Of a DNA stretch of 64,000 nt, positions 25,460 to 35,258 are shown piece by piece. Source of the stretch: Ruminococcus sp. GTDB lineage: Bacteria; Bacillota; Clostridia; Oscillospirales; Ruminococcaceae. The notes beneath the pieces were generated by a model. That model was not told the origin of the DNA. It saw nothing but the letters and a program-made list of their open reading frames with translations, and did not search any database. Numbering within the stretch: position 1 is the first letter of the stretch; the number at the start of each line of letters is the position of its first letter. The stretch spans positions 23,476 through 87,475 of the forward strand of contig JAFUTU010000018.1 of NCBI GenBank assembly GCA_017484095.1, written 5' to 3'. The position numbers and the translations under genes were made by a program.

Positions 25460-26884
25460 ATGAAACGATTCAACGAACTTATCAGTTCCATAGACAGCTA
25501 TGTATGGGGTGTGCCTCTTATAGCGCTGATACTTATATGCGGAATGTTTCTGTCATTGCGTGTGGGCTTTGTTCAGGTTAGAAAGCTGGGCAAGGCACTT
25601 AAATTCATGCTTAAAGACGAAGAAGGAGAAAGCGGCGAGATATCCAGCTTTGCAGCACTCTGCACTGCACTTTCTGCAACTGTCGGCACAGGAAACATAG
25701 TCGGTGTCGCCACCGCGATAACAACAGGAGGACCGGGTGCTTTATTCTGGATGGAGGTCGCAGCCTTTTTCGGAATGGCGACAAAGTATGCCGAAGGTCT
25801 TCTTGCAGTGAAATACAGAGTTGCTGACTCTGACGGGAGTATGCTCGGCGGACCGTTTTACTATATCGAGAATGGACTCGGCAAAAAGTGGAGACCTCTT
25901 GCAAAGGCATTTGCCCTTTTCGGAGTGCTTGCGGGTCTTTTCGGGATAGGAACCATAACACAGATAAACGGCATCACCTCAGCAGCAAATAACTTTTTTG
26001 ACCCGAAAGGAAATTGGAGCTTTGAGCTGTTCGGAAATAAAGTGACGGTAGTAACAGTTATCGCAGGACTGATAGTTACTGTACTGGCAGCACTTATAAT
26101 CTTCGGCGGCATAAAGAGCATCTCCTCGGTTTCTCAGGTCGTGGTCCCGATAATGATCGTTCTCTATATAGGCAGCTGCCTTTTGATAGTTCTGACAAAC
26201 ATAACAAGCATACCTTCTGCCGCTGCGACGATAGTTAAAAGCGCATTCGGCTTTAAGCCTGTTGCAGGCGGCGCAGCGGGATTTTCAGTTATGATGCTTT
26301 CTATGCGCTCCGGCATTGCTAGGGGTATCTTCTCAAACGAAGCTGGCTTAGGTTCAGCACCGATCGCCGCAGCCGCAGCCCGTACAAAAGAACCTGCAAG
26401 ACAGGGTCTTGTGACCATGACAGGCACCTTTATCGACACGATACTTGTCTGCACTATGACCGGTCTGGCGATAGTAATGGCGGGAAGCTATAATAAAGGC
26501 CTTGTGGGCGTTGCTGTCACCACTGACGCTTTTCAAAACGGTCTGCCTTTCCCTGCAAAAGTCTCCGCATTCATTCTTATGATATGCCTTGCCGTTTTTG
26601 CATTCACAACTATCCTCGGCTGGAACTATTATTCCGAGCGCTGTCTCAGCTACCTTATCGGAGGTGCTGACCGCCGTATTTCATCTGCATTTAACGTTAT
26701 CTATATCGCTGCTGTGTTTATAGGTCCGTATCTTACCGTTCAGGCAGTCTGGAACATAGCTGATATTTTCAACGGACTTATGGCAATTCCTAATGTGATC
26801 GCACTTCTTCTCCTGTCAGGTATAGTTGCAGAAGAAACGAAAACCTATCTTGTCCGCCTTAAACGAGGAGAAACAGATCGGTAA
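25460..26884 (+). CDS. Sodium:alanine symporter family protein (AGCS)
   Basis: A 474-residue transporter with 10-11 helices. Family motifs are SSFAALCTALSATVGTGNIVGVA near residue 65 and GIARGIFSNEAGLGSAPIAA near 290. It imports alanine or glycine with Na+ (some relatives, such as GlnT, take glutamine). The ATG follows aacaggagataaaga. It is transcribed alone. Confidence 0.92.
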   Translation: MKRFNELISSIDSYVWGVPLIALILICGMFLSLRVGFVQVRKLGKALKFMLKDEEGESGEISSFAALCTALSATVGTGNIVGVATAITTGGPGALFWMEVAAFFGMATKYAEGLLAVKYRVADSDGSMLGGPFYYIENGLGKKWRPLAKAFALFGVLAGLFGIGTITQINGITSAANNFFDPKGNWSFELFGNKVTVVTVIAGLIVTVLAALIIFGGIKSISSVSQVVVPIMIVLYIGSCLLIVLTNITSIPSAAATIVKSAFGFKPVAGGAAGFSVMMLSMRSGIARGIFSNEAGLGSAPIAAAAARTKEPARQGLVTMTGTFIDTILVCTMTGLAIVMAGSYNKGLVGVAVTTDAFQNGLPFPAKVSAFILMICLAVFAFTTILGWNYYSERCLSYLIGGADRRISSAFNVIYIAAVFIGPYLTVQAVWNIADIFNGLMAIPNVIALLLLSGIVAEETKTYLVRLKRGETDR

Positions 26885-26914
26885 AGTGAATTATCATGGT
26901 AATATCATAAAAAA

Positions 26915-26950
26915 AAGATCAGAGGTTCATCATTCCTCTGATCTTATTTT
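26915..26950 (+). terminator. Bidirectional terminator
   Basis: AAGATCAGAGG (26915-26925) pairs with CCTCTGATCTT (26935-26945), with a T run after it and an A run before it. It ends the symporter gene and overlaps the last codons of the convergent gene. Confidence 0.85.
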
Positions 26951-27307
26951 TCTGCTTAATTCAAGTATCTGATCTCGGTATTTATCCCTGCTCCGACGCG
27001 TAACAGCTTTGCTGATCGGCGCTGCTGAGCCTGCTGTCACCAGACCAAGTATCCCGACGACCATACCGGCTATCAGGTGATCGAAGCTTAGCACAAGACT
27101 TAGCCCGAAGCCCAGTATCAGAACGCCTGCCAAGCCGACCGCTATACCTATAAAAGTGCCAGGCATCTCAGCACGCCTGTCCAGCTTTTTCAGTTCTTCG
27201 AGATCACTGTCATTATTAGTGTATGGCTCGGCATACTTTGCAGTTATCCTGTCGACCTCACTGTTTTTTGCAGGTGAGTAGCTGTATGTGAATCTATTCT
27301 CATCCAT
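26930..27307 (-). CDS. Small membrane protein downstream of the two-component system
   Basis: A 125-residue protein of unrecognised family. The first 50 residues are polar, two Gly-rich membrane helices follow (GTFIGIAVGLAGVLILGFGL and LIAGMVVGILGLVTAG), and the tail is basic (RRSRDKYRDQILELSRKI). Its start overlaps the end of the preceding membrane-protein gene by 8 bases, so the four genes from 29969 down to 26930 form one operon. Confidence 0.75.
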   Translation of the reverse strand: MDENRFTYSYSPAKNSEVDRITAKYAEPYTNNDSDLEELKKLDRRAEMPGTFIGIAVGLAGVLILGFGLSLVLSFDHLIAGMVVGILGLVTAGSAAPISKAVTRRSRDKYRDQILELSRKIRSEE

Positions 27308-28253
27308 TATCCAAGTCCCCCGTCTGCTTTCTATAAAGTTCTGTTTTCCTGGTACCGTTAATTATCATATATGTTGCTATCGCGAGCACAATAGCCATAA
27401 CAACACTGCCCGTTACCGTATTCATCATCCTTCGGAAGCTTTCCTCATCCGCAGAACCGAAAGCGTGAAGCATAGACGTCTGCAACGAGAACATCGACAT
27501 GACAGCTCCCGTCAGTGCAAGGTCTTTGGCAGCTGAAAGTATCGCATTGTCGCGCTTATGGAAAGAAACAACATTGTATATCGCCAAAACAAACAAATAA
27601 AACGTATATGCCGCAGATATTATGACTGCCGCCTGTGAAAACTCATTCGCTTTATTCTGCCAGATCATTTGTACTGCCATGCCGCCCACAGCTATATCCA
27701 GTATCATCATAAGGCAGCCGCAAAGACGGTAAGTTTTATATTCATGAAGCTTTATCTCTGTACCAGAAATAAGGTTGTTCTTTCTGCGCTGCCCACGCAT
27801 AAGGAAAAAGCGTATCCCGCCGAGGAACAGATAGTATATACCTATAGACCACAGCCACGCAGAATCGTATATAGCACCCGTTACCACCTTGAACACCGCA
27901 TAAAACAGGTTTATTACCAAACCCAGATACAGTCCTGCCTCGGCACGAAAATCCATGCTTTCAAGGTACAGCCTTGTATATTTATACCTGCGCATGAATG
28001 CTTTTATCGCCCTGACAGGCCGCAGCTCATCACCCTTTATCAGAGCCTTTACCCGATCTTTGATACGCTTGAAATTGATTATGCTTATCACCAGAGCGTA
28101 AGCCGATATAAAATATGCTGCCAGTGCAACAGGGTGCTCGCAAGAAAGCTTTTTCAGCGCATATATGACCAATGGAAAAGCAATGATATCAACTGTCAGC
28201 AGCACTTTGAGCGGCGGCTTGAACAGCTTATGGATCATTTTTCTTAACATCAT
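27300..28253 (-). CDS. Polytopic membrane protein of the two-component operon
   Basis: A protein of about 317 residues with roughly eight membrane helices and no domain I recognise. A basic cytosolic loop reads FKRIKDRVKALIKGDELRPVR, and conserved-looking helices include AGLYLGLVINLFYAVFKVVTGAIY. The ATG at 28253 has gaggag six bases upstream, and the gene overlaps the end of the kinase gene. It may be an output or accessory sensor of the adjacent two-component system. Confidence 0.75.
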   Translation of the reverse strand: MMLRKMIHKLFKPPLKVLLTVDIIAFPLVIYALKKLSCEHPVALAAYFISAYALVISIINFKRIKDRVKALIKGDELRPVRAIKAFMRRYKYTRLYLESMDFRAEAGLYLGLVINLFYAVFKVVTGAIYDSAWLWSIGIYYLFLGGIRFFLMRGQRRKNNLISGTEIKLHEYKTYRLCGCLMMILDIAVGGMAVQMIWQNKANEFSQAAVIISAAYTFYLFVLAIYNVVSFHKRDNAILSAAKDLALTGAVMSMFSLQTSMLHAFGSADEESFRRMMNTVTGSVVMAIVLAIATYMIINGTRKTELYRKQTGDLDNG

Positions 28254-29301
28254 CAGCACTCCTCAACATTACTGTAAAGGTGCTCCCTTTTCCAAGCTCT
28301 GAGGATACGGATATCTCTCCGTCTGTGATATCAATTATCCTTTTTACCAATGCCAGACCGAGACCGTTTCCCTTAGCAGCATGAGAGGTATCACCCTGAT
28401 AGAATTTATCAAAGATATGCTTTCCTGTTTTACTGTCTATGCCGCAGCCGGTATCCGATACGCTCACTGCGGCTCTGCCATTCCTACGGCCTACCTTCAC
28501 AGTTACCTTGCCGCCCTCATCAGTAAACTTTATCGCATTTGAAAACAGATTGCTCCACACAACGCTCAGCAGCTCCGCATCTGCATTAACGATCAAACCG
28601 TCCTCGATGTCTGTCTCAATATCGATATTCTTTCTTTCCCACTCGCTCTCAAAAGCCAGAAGGCACTCACATATCTGCTCACCCAGATCAAAGCTGCTTG
28701 TCTCAGGGAATATCTGCTGGTTTTCGAGCTTATTGAGCTTTAAAATATTAGTTATCAGAGAAGCAAGCTGTTTAGTTGTATCGCTTATCGCCTTTGCATA
28801 TTCAAACCTGTCCTCCTCTGAAAGCTCGGGAGACCTAAGCAAAGCAGCATAGTTCTGTATAACAGCCAAAGGAGTTTTCATTTCATGAGAGACGTTTGAA
28901 ACAAAATCTGTACGCAGTGTCTCCACACCTGAAAGCTCATCTGCCATTTTGTTTATGTTCTCAATAATAACATTATACTGATTGCTTCCCAGAGGATCGG
29001 CAAAAGGCGTTATCCGCTCGCGCAGGTCGCCATCGGTCATTCTTTTTAGTCCGTCAGAAATCCTTCTGACAGGACGCTCAACTGTATACTTTCTTCTGAT
29101 CCTGTCTGCGAGCCACAGCAAAAAAGCAATAAACACAGCATTCCCGAACGTTACTACTGCACTTAGTCTTATAGCTTTCTCGTTAATATCTATGCCCTGG
29201 AAAAACAGTATGAACGATGATGTCAGTATGAACGAAATGAAAAACAGTATCGCAAAAAACTGCAGCGCTGAAAGCAGCTTGGCGCGCCAGTCACTTCTCA
29301 T
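28228..29301 (-). CDS. Sensor histidine kinase
   Basis: A 357-residue membrane kinase: two N-terminal helices with almost no outer loop (about 10-33 and 45-65), a HAMP domain (RPVRRISDGLKRMTDGDLRERI), the phospho-acceptor His139 in FVSNVSHEMKTPLAVI, and the ATPase boxes WSNLFSNAIKF, DTGCGIDS and KGNGLGLALVKRI. The lack of an outer sensor domain suggests it senses the membrane itself or a partner protein, such as the membrane proteins downstream. Its ATG overlaps the regulator stop (ATGA). Confidence 0.93.
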   Translation of the reverse strand: MRSDWRAKLLSALQFFAILFFISFILTSSFILFFQGIDINEKAIRLSAVVTFGNAVFIAFLLWLADRIRRKYTVERPVRRISDGLKRMTDGDLRERITPFADPLGSNQYNVIIENINKMADELSGVETLRTDFVSNVSHEMKTPLAVIQNYAALLRSPELSEEDRFEYAKAISDTTKQLASLITNILKLNKLENQQIFPETSSFDLGEQICECLLAFESEWERKNIDIETDIEDGLIVNADAELLSVVWSNLFSNAIKFTDEGGKVTVKVGRRNGRAAVSVSDTGCGIDSKTGKHIFDKFYQGDTSHAAKGNGLGLALVKRIIDITDGEISVSSELGKGSTFTVMLRSADDVKKNDP

Positions 29302-29969
29302 TTGAGCACCGCCTTGTAACCTAGCCCGTGAACTGTAACTATTTCAAAATCATCACAGTCCTCAAATTTCTCACGAAGCCTTCTCATATACACATCAACA
29401 GAGCGCAGACCCGAGGTCGCCTCTATTCCCCAGAACTCATTCATCAGCTGCGAACGGGTAAAGGTCTTTTTCGGATTTGAAAGCAGCTTATAAAGCAGAT
29501 TAAACTCACGGACAGTCAGCTGAAGCTCCTCACCGTTAAGAGTACAGCTCTGCTCTTCCTCGTTCATTTCAAGGCTGCCAACAGTGAGCTTCCTACTGGT
29601 GCTGATGTTTGCTCTTCTGAGTATAGCACCTATCTTCAACGTCAGCTCTTCAAGATCTATCGGCTTTACCAGATAGTCATCTATCCCAAGTCTGTAGCCT
29701 CTCTGCTTTGAAGCTATATCGTCTTTTGCCGTCATAAACAGGATCGGTATCTCCTTATTGAGCCCGCGTACCGTTTCAGCAAATTCAAAGCCGTCGATCT
29801 TTGGCATCATTATGTCTGAGATTATGATGTCAAAGCTGCTGCCGTACATAGCATCATACGCAGTTACAGCATCAAGACAGCCAACAGCCTCATAGCCATT
29901 CAGCTCCAGATATTTACATACAGTCGCATTAAGCGCCTTGTCGTCCTCAACTACAAGTATTTTTACCAT
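29298..29969 (-). CDS. OmpR-family response regulator
   Basis: A 223-residue regulator. The receiver domain has the acidic pair in VVEDD, phospho-acceptor Asp52 in IIISDIMMPKIDG and the conserved Lys in DDYLVKPID. The C-terminal winged helix includes LTVREFNLLYKLLSNPKKTFTRSQL and ends SVDVYMRRLREKFEDCDD-type recognition helix. The ATG at 29969 follows taggtgataact; an in-frame GTG nine bases earlier is less likely. First gene of the operon. Confidence 0.93.
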   Translation of the reverse strand: MVKILVVEDDKALNATVCKYLELNGYEAVGCLDAVTAYDAMYGSSFDIIISDIMMPKIDGFEFAETVRGLNKEIPILFMTAKDDIASKQRGYRLGIDDYLVKPIDLEELTLKIGAILRRANISTSRKLTVGSLEMNEEEQSCTLNGEELQLTVREFNLLYKLLSNPKKTFTRSQLMNEFWGIEATSGLRSVDVYMRRLREKFEDCDDFEIVTVHGLGYKAVLK

Positions 29970-30115
29970 AGTTATCACCTACAAATGATATATGTATCCA
30001 ACAGTATTATATCATAAAAGCAAAGCGATATGATATAATTGCCCGATTAATGCAGGAAGCAAATTTCTGATTTGCGCATCTGCATGGGCATAAAAATAGT
30101 AACAGCTCTGCTGTT

Positions 30116-30144
30116 ATTATATCATATGTATTTCGATTTTTCAA
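30116..30144 (-). promoter_or_regulatory. Promoter of the two-component operon
   Basis: On the minus strand TTGAAA (30139-30144) and TATAAT (30116-30121) are 17 bases apart. The leader of about 140 bases carries hairpins AACAGC/GCTGTT (30101-30115) and GCAAAT/ATTTGC (30059-30075), without T runs. Confidence 0.55.
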
Positions 30145-30186
30145 TCATATGAGCATTTTTTAACAAAACTCAAACATTTTTTCGAG

Positions 30187-30216
30187 AAAAAAGCTCCGAC
30201 AGTGATCGGAGCTTTT
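30187..30216 (-). terminator. Terminator of the hrcA-grpE-dnaK-dnaJ operon
   Basis: AAAAGCTCCGA (30189-30199) pairs with TCGGAGCTTTT (30206-30216); on the minus strand it is followed by TTTTTT. Confidence 0.88.
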
Positions 30217-30220
30217 ATCA

Positions 30221-31369
30221 TCATTTGAATTTCTTTTTAAGCTTATCAAAGAACGAGCTGCGCTTAGCATAATTCTTGTCAGTCAGTGACTGTTCGAACT
30301 CTTTGAGCTTCTGTTTCTGATCGCGTGAGAGGTTCTTCGGCACCTCAACATTCACTCTTACATAATGGTCACCGTGATCGGGACGATTTATCTTCTTGAT
30401 ACCCTTCCCCCTCAGACGGAACACGGTTCCTGTCTGAGTTCCCTCAGGCACCTTATATGTTACCTTGCCGTCAACGGTCGGAACTGTTATATCATCTCCA
30501 AGTGTTGCCTGTGTGTAAGTAAGAGGGATATCAGTCCACACATCATAGCCGTCACGCTCGAACAGAGGATCGGGTCTTACCGTAACATTTATGTGGATAT
30601 CACCGTTAGGACCGCCGTTTATACCGCTGTTGCCCTCACCAGCAACTCTTAGAGTCTGTCCGTCATCGATACCGGCAGGTATCTCGATCTCTTTTTCAAC
30701 ACTGCTCCTTACTCTTCCCTGTCCGCCGCAAACATTGCACGGATTGTCGATTATCTGACCCTTTCCTCGGCATCTGTTACAGGTCGTTGTCTGAGCTATG
30801 TTTCCAAAAGGAGTTCTCTGCGTTACCCTTACAGTGCCTCGGCCGTTACAATCGGGACAGGTCTTCGGGCTGGAGCCAGCTGCAGCACCTGTTCCGCTGC
30901 AGGCATCACACCTTTGAGCACGATTGACCTTTATGTTTACACTTTTGCCTTTGCAGGCGTCCATAAAATCTATTATTACACTGGCTTTGATATCCTCGCC
31001 GCGCTTAGGTGCGTTCGGGTCAGATCTTCTGCCGCCGCCAAAGCCGCCAAAGCCCCCGAATATAGAGTCGAATATGTCTCCCATATCACCGAAGCCGCCA
31101 AAGCCGCCTGCTCCTCCGGCACCTGCGCCGTAGTTCGGGTCAACACCTGCATGGCCGAACTGGTCATACCTTGCCCTCTTATCCGCATCTGAGAGCACCT
31201 CATACGCTTCGTTAACTTCCTTGAACTTCTCCTCAGCTTCTTTGTCACCCGGATGAAGATCAGGGTGATACTGCTTGGCAAGCTTTCTGAATGCTTTTTT
31301 CAGCTCATCGTCAGATGCACCCTTTGAAACGCCCAGCACTTCATAATAATCTCTTTTATTCTCTGCCAT
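30221..31369 (-). CDS. dnaJ: Chaperone DnaJ
   Basis: A 382-residue Hsp40 that stimulates the DnaK ATPase. The J domain has the HPD motif ([11 protein letters not shown]). A Gly/Phe-rich linker ([19 protein letters not shown]) follows. Four zinc-binding CxxCxGxG repeats are seen ([36 protein letters not shown]), then the C-terminal substrate domains. I chose the ATG at 31369. Last gene of the operon. Confidence 0.96.
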   Translation of the reverse strand: MAENKRDYYEVLGVSKGASDDELKKAFRKLAKQYHPDLHPGDKEAEEKFKEVNEAYEVLSDADKRARYDQFGHAGVDPNYGAGAGGAGGFGGFGDMGDIFDSIFGGFGGFGGGRRSDPNAPKRGEDIKASVIIDFMDACKGKSVNIKVNRAQRCDACSGTGAAAGSSPKTCPDCNGRGTVRVTQRTPFGNIAQTTTCNRCRGKGQIIDNPCNVCGGQGRVRSSVEKEIEIPAGIDDGQTLRVAGEGNSGINGGPNGDIHINVTVRPDPLFERDGYDVWTDIPLTYTQATLGDDITVPTVDGKVTYKVPEGTQTGTVFRLRGKGIKKINRPDHGDHYVRVNVEVPKNLSRDQKQKLKEFEQSLTDKNYAKRSSFFDKLKKKFK

Positions 31370-31440
31370 AAGCCTCAACCTACCTTAAACGCGCAAATCC
31401 TCTGCCCCGTTCGGAGCAGAGGCTGCGCTATTCTCTTTAA

Positions 31441-33300
31441 TTATTCAGCGTCGTGGAATTCAGCGTCGATAACGTCGTCTCCGCCGTTTGCAGAGCCTGC
31501 ATCAGCTGCGCCGCCCATATTGTTAGGGTCAAAGCCTGCGCCCTGTGCCTTCTGAGCCTGCGCTCCTGCCTGCTGATAAACCTTTGTAGCGATCTTCTGG
31601 AAGGTCTCCTCAAGCTCCTTATTCTTAGCTTTGATAGCCTCAACATCTGTACCCTTGAGAGCTTCCTTAACAGCGTTTATCTTAGCCTCACACTCGCTCT
31701 TGTCAGCAGCGTCTACCTTATCGCCGAACTCACCGAGTGCCTTCTCACACTGGAAGCACATCTGGTCAGCCTGATTTCTTGCGTCAACATCTTCTTTCTT
31801 CTTAGCGTCCTCAGCTGCGAAAGCTTCAGCTTCCTTGACAGCCTTATCGATGTCGTCCTTAGACATGTTTGTAGAAGAAGTAATAGTGATGTTCTGCTCC
31901 TTGCCTGTTCCAAGGTCCTTAGCGGAAACGTGAACGATACCGTTAGCATCTATATCGAATGTTACCTCGATCTGAGGAACTCCGCGAGGTGCGGGTGCGA
32001 TACCGTCAAGACGGAACATACCGAGCTGCTTGTTATCCTTTGCGAACTCACGCTCACCCTGCAGAACGTTGATATCAACTGCCGACTGGTTATCAGCCGC
32101 TGTTGAGAATATCTGCGACTTCTTTGTCGGTATAGTTGTGTTTCTTTCGATGATCTTTGTGCACACACCGCCCATAGTCTCAAGGCCGAGTGAAAGCGGA
32201 GTTACGTCAAGAAGAAGCAGACCGTCCTTAACATCACCTGCAAGAACTGCGCCCTGATATGCAGCACCGAGAGCTACGCACTCATCTGGGTTGATGCCCT
32301 TGAAAGGCTCCTTGCCGATGAACTTCTTAACAGCGTCCTGAACAGCAGGTATTCTTGAAGAACCGCCGACCATGAGCACCTTCTGAAGCTCTCCTGCGGA
32401 AAGACCGCTGTCCGAAAGAGCCTGACGAACAGGACCCATTGTAGCTTCTACAAGGTCAGCTGTCATCTCATTGAACTTAGCCTGTGTAAGTGTCATCTCC
32501 AGGTGCTTAGGACCTGTAGCGTCTGCTGTGATGAAAGGCAGGGAGATAGTTGAAGAAGGTGTGCTGGAAAGCTCGATCTTGGTTTTTTCAGCAGCTTCCT
32601 TAAGTCTCTGCATTGCCATCTTGTCAGCTGACAGGTCAACGCCCTCAGACTTCTTGAATTCAGTTACCATCCAGTCTATGATCCTCTGGTCAAAGTCATC
32701 GCCGCCGAGCCTGTTATTTCCGGCTGTTGCAAGAACCTCTGTAACGCCGTCGCCCATCTCTATGATAGAAACATCAAATGTACCGCCGCCAAGGTCATAT
32801 ACCATTACTTTCTGATCCTCTTCCTTGTCGATACCGTAAGAAAGAGCAGCAGCTGTAGGCTCGTTGATTATTCTCTTTACTGTCAGTCCTGCAATCTGAC
32901 CTGCGTCCTTAGTTGCCTGTCTCTGAGCATCAGTGAAGTAAGCAGGAACTGTAATTACTGCCTCAGTTACCTTCTCTCCAAGGTAAGCTTCTGCATCAGC
33001 CTTAAGCTTCTGGAGTACCATTGCTGATATCTCCTGAGGAGTGTAGGTCTTTCCACCCATCTGAGCCTTGTAGTCAGAACCCATATGTCTCTTGATAGAA
33101 ATAACAGTATTGTCAAAGTTAGTTACTGCCTGTCTCTTTGCGACCTGACCTACAAGTCTGTCTCCGTTCTTTGAAACACCAACAACGGAAGGTGTTGTTC
33201 TTGCACCCTCACTGTTAGGGATAACGACTGCCTCGCCGCCCTCTACAACGGCTACACATGAGTTCGTAGTTCCAAGGTCTATACCAATAATCTTGCTCAT
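31441..33300 (-). CDS. dnaK: Chaperone DnaK (Hsp70)
   Basis: A 619-residue Hsp70: actin-like ATPase domain with [36 protein letters not shown] and [12 protein letters not shown], the linker region [15 protein letters not shown], and a C-terminal lid ending in the acidic [12 protein letters not shown]. It folds and protects proteins with DnaJ and GrpE. The ATG at 33300 has aaaggaattgatttt upstream; the 19 codons before it lack a better start. Confidence 0.97.
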   Translation of the reverse strand: MSKIIGIDLGTTNSCVAVVEGGEAVVIPNSEGARTTPSVVGVSKNGDRLVGQVAKRQAVTNFDNTVISIKRHMGSDYKAQMGGKTYTPQEISAMVLQKLKADAEAYLGEKVTEAVITVPAYFTDAQRQATKDAGQIAGLTVKRIINEPTAAALSYGIDKEEDQKVMVYDLGGGTFDVSIIEMGDGVTEVLATAGNNRLGGDDFDQRIIDWMVTEFKKSEGVDLSADKMAMQRLKEAAEKTKIELSSTPSSTISLPFITADATGPKHLEMTLTQAKFNEMTADLVEATMGPVRQALSDSGLSAGELQKVLMVGGSSRIPAVQDAVKKFIGKEPFKGINPDECVALGAAYQGAVLAGDVKDGLLLLDVTPLSLGLETMGGVCTKIIERNTTIPTKKSQIFSTAADNQSAVDINVLQGEREFAKDNKQLGMFRLDGIAPAPRGVPQIEVTFDIDANGIVHVSAKDLGTGKEQNITITSSTNMSKDDIDKAVKEAEAFAAEDAKKKEDVDARNQADQMCFQCEKALGEFGDKVDAADKSECEAKINAVKEALKGTDVEAIKAKNKELEETFQKIATKVYQQAGAQAQKAQGAGFDPNNMGGAADAGSANGGDDVIDAEFHDAE

Positions 33301-33357
33301 AAAATCAATTCCTTTCTGTATATCTGATGTATTATAATTAATTTTCTTACGTATCAA

Positions 33358-33936
33358 CTATGGGTTTGCTACGACCACCATAGCATATCTTATCACCCTT
33401 CCGCCGACCTTATAGCCTTTCTGGAAGGTCTGTGCCACCACGTTCTCACCGAGGTTTTCGTCCTCGATCTGATTTACTGCATTCGCTATGTTCGGGTCAA
33501 ACTCCTGCCCTGTCGGGTCAATCACCTCAACACCCAGCTTAGAGAGCGCATCGCCAAACTGCTTGAATATCATCTCAACTCCTGACTTGTAAGCCTCGTC
33601 CTGAGTTTCGGTACCAAGCGCTCTCTCAAAATTATCGAGCACCGGCAGTATCTCGCTCACTGCATCGCCCTTGGCAGTTTCCATAAGCTCCAGTCTTTCC
33701 TTAGCTGAGCGCTTTCTGAAATTATCATATTCAGCCAGAAGTCTCAGATATTTATCCTTTTGCTCATCAAGCTCCTTCTGTAGCTTTACCTCTGCACTTT
33801 CCTCAGCAGTCTCAGGCTCCTGCTCATCAGTATCGTCGGCAGCTGCCTGCTCTGTTGTCTCATCAAGGTTTTCTTTCTTAGTCTCTTCGGTGAGCTTCTC
33901 CTCGGTCACAGCTTCTTTTTCAAGCTCTTTATCCAT
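33358..33936 (-). CDS. grpE: Nucleotide exchange factor GrpE
   Basis: GrpE releases ADP from DnaK. The 192-residue protein has a long Glu/Lys-rich N-terminus, a coiled coil (DEQKDKYLRLLAEYDNFRKR) and the C-terminal beta domain with VEVIDPTGQEFDPN and VVAQTFQKGYKVGGRVIRYA. I place the start at the ATG at 33936; a longer reading would overlap hrcA. The normal order hrcA-grpE-dnaK-dnaJ is kept. Confidence 0.94.
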   Translation of the reverse strand: MDKELEKEAVTEEKLTEETKKENLDETTEQAAADDTDEQEPETAEESAEVKLQKELDEQKDKYLRLLAEYDNFRKRSAKERLELMETAKGDAVSEILPVLDNFERALGTETQDEAYKSGVEMIFKQFGDALSKLGVEVIDPTGQEFDPNIANAVNQIEDENLGENVVAQTFQKGYKVGGRVIRYAMVVVANP

Positions 33937-33961
33937 AAAGGATCGCCTGCCTTTCCTTTTA

Positions 33962-34975
33962 TTATTCCTCTTCCTCATCGTCATCACCCTCGGAAAGCAT
34001 ATCAGTTATCTTTCCCGTGAAGTATTCAAGATAAGGAATGAATTTTGCATAATCAAGTCTCATAGGTCCTAAAAGCCCCAGAGTTCCGGCTTTTTTGCCG
34101 TCCTTCATAAATGATGATGTTATCATCGAAGAATTATTAACGACAAAGCCGTCTTTTTCAGGCGAGAACATAACATTCAGGCCAGAGAAAGTATCATCCA
34201 GGAACCCTTTCAAAAGCTTCTCGTTATCCAGCAGCGAGATTATCTCGTTCCTGTCAAAATCCCGGCACGCAAGCAGGTTTTTCTTTCCGCTGATCGTTAC
34301 CTCTTTCATTTCCTTTGACATCTTGACTATCTCGGAGACCAGCGGCGACAAGGTCATCATATATGTGCCCATAGCCTCCGTCAGCTTTTCGATATAAGCA
34401 TCGGAGATATCACTTACAGCAACACCGTCTAGGTTCTCTCTGATAAAGTTATCAAAGAAATCAAGCTGCTCCTGATCGAGATCGAATTCCAGCCTGCACA
34501 CTTTGTTCTTTATCGAGCCGTTAGACGTTATCATCAGGATAACATACATTCTCTTTCCTGTTGGGATAACCTCGACCTTTGATATAACAGATATCTCAGG
34601 CGTAGCATTTGCAACTATCGCCGCGCACTTTGTAAGCTCAGCCAATGCCACAGATGCCTGCTCAACAAGATCGCTCTCAGTAACATACTCCTTCGGTATC
34701 ATCGAATCAAGCATTCTCTTCTCATCGTCTGTCAGGCGGTTCTGCTCCATAAGCTTATCAACATACAGTCTGTAACCCTTATAGGTAGGCACTCTGCCCG
34801 CAGATGTGTGCGGCTGCTCAAGATACCCCTGCTTTTCAAGCTCTGCCATCTCATTTCTTATGGTCGCGGACGAAGCCTTAATATGCGGCATTATCGCCTT
34901 AGAGCCGACAGGCTCACCCGTCACGATGTATTCATCTACGACCGCCGTCAATATCCTTAGCTTTCTATCGTCCAT
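33962..34975 (-). CDS. hrcA: Heat-inducible transcription repressor HrcA
   Basis: HrcA binds the CIRCE element and represses the chaperone operon until heat titrates GroE. The 337-residue protein has the N-terminal winged helix (LTAVVDEYIVTGEPVGSKAI, SSATIRNEMAELEKQGYLEQPHTSAGR) and a GAF-like domain ending VTYGPMRLDY-type LGLLGPMRLDYAKFIPYLEY. The ATG at 34975 follows aagggtggtgtgaaa. First gene of the operon. Confidence 0.95.
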   Translation of the reverse strand: MDDRKLRILTAVVDEYIVTGEPVGSKAIMPHIKASSATIRNEMAELEKQGYLEQPHTSAGRVPTYKGYRLYVDKLMEQNRLTDDEKRMLDSMIPKEYVTESDLVEQASVALAELTKCAAIVANATPEISVISKVEVIPTGKRMYVILMITSNGSIKNKVCRLEFDLDQEQLDFFDNFIRENLDGVAVSDISDAYIEKLTEAMGTYMMTLSPLVSEIVKMSKEMKEVTISGKKNLLACRDFDRNEIISLLDNEKLLKGFLDDTFSGLNVMFSPEKDGFVVNNSSMITSSFMKDGKKAGTLGLLGPMRLDYAKFIPYLEYFTGKITDMLSEGDDDEEEE

Positions 34976-35044
34976 TTTCACACCACCCTTTGTGCTGTCC
35001 GCCGTGCCTCACGCTTGCACCCGCAGACTTCTGCACTTCATGCC

Positions 35045-35094
35045 TTAGCACTCGTTATTCTAAAGCATTAGCACTCTTTCTCTTTGAGTGCTAA
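35045..35094 (-). promoter_or_regulatory. CIRCE operator with an extra half-site
   Basis: A perfect CIRCE (TTAGCACTC-N9-GAGTGCTAA) lies at 35068-35094, directly after the promoter. A third exact half-site, TTAGCACTC, lies at 35045-35053, 23 bases from the matching half of the main element. HrcA is the expected binder. Confidence 0.93.
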
Positions 35095-35098
35095 GTAT

Positions 35099-35127
35099 AG
35101 TTTATACCCTTTTTCCGTTTTTGTCAA
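35099..35127 (-). promoter_or_regulatory. Sigma-A promoter of the hrcA operon
   Basis: On the minus strand TTGACA (35122-35127) and TAAACT (35099-35104) are 17 bases apart, with CIRCE immediately downstream. Confidence 0.7.
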
Positions 35128-35186
35128 GGGGTTTAGCGATATTTTTTTCACAAATCTGCAAATTTTTTCTTATCGCCCTTTGACAT

Positions 35187-35243
35187 ATTGCACAACAAAA
35201 GCCGCCCACACCACTAAATGTAGTATGAACGGCTCATTATTTA
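35187..35243 (-). terminator. Terminator of the tandem lipoprotein genes
   Basis: On the minus strand GAGCCG...CGGCTTTTGTTG forms a long imperfect stem with matching GT-rich arms around ATTTA. Confidence 0.6.
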
Positions 35244-35258
35244 TTATTCTTATGCTGC

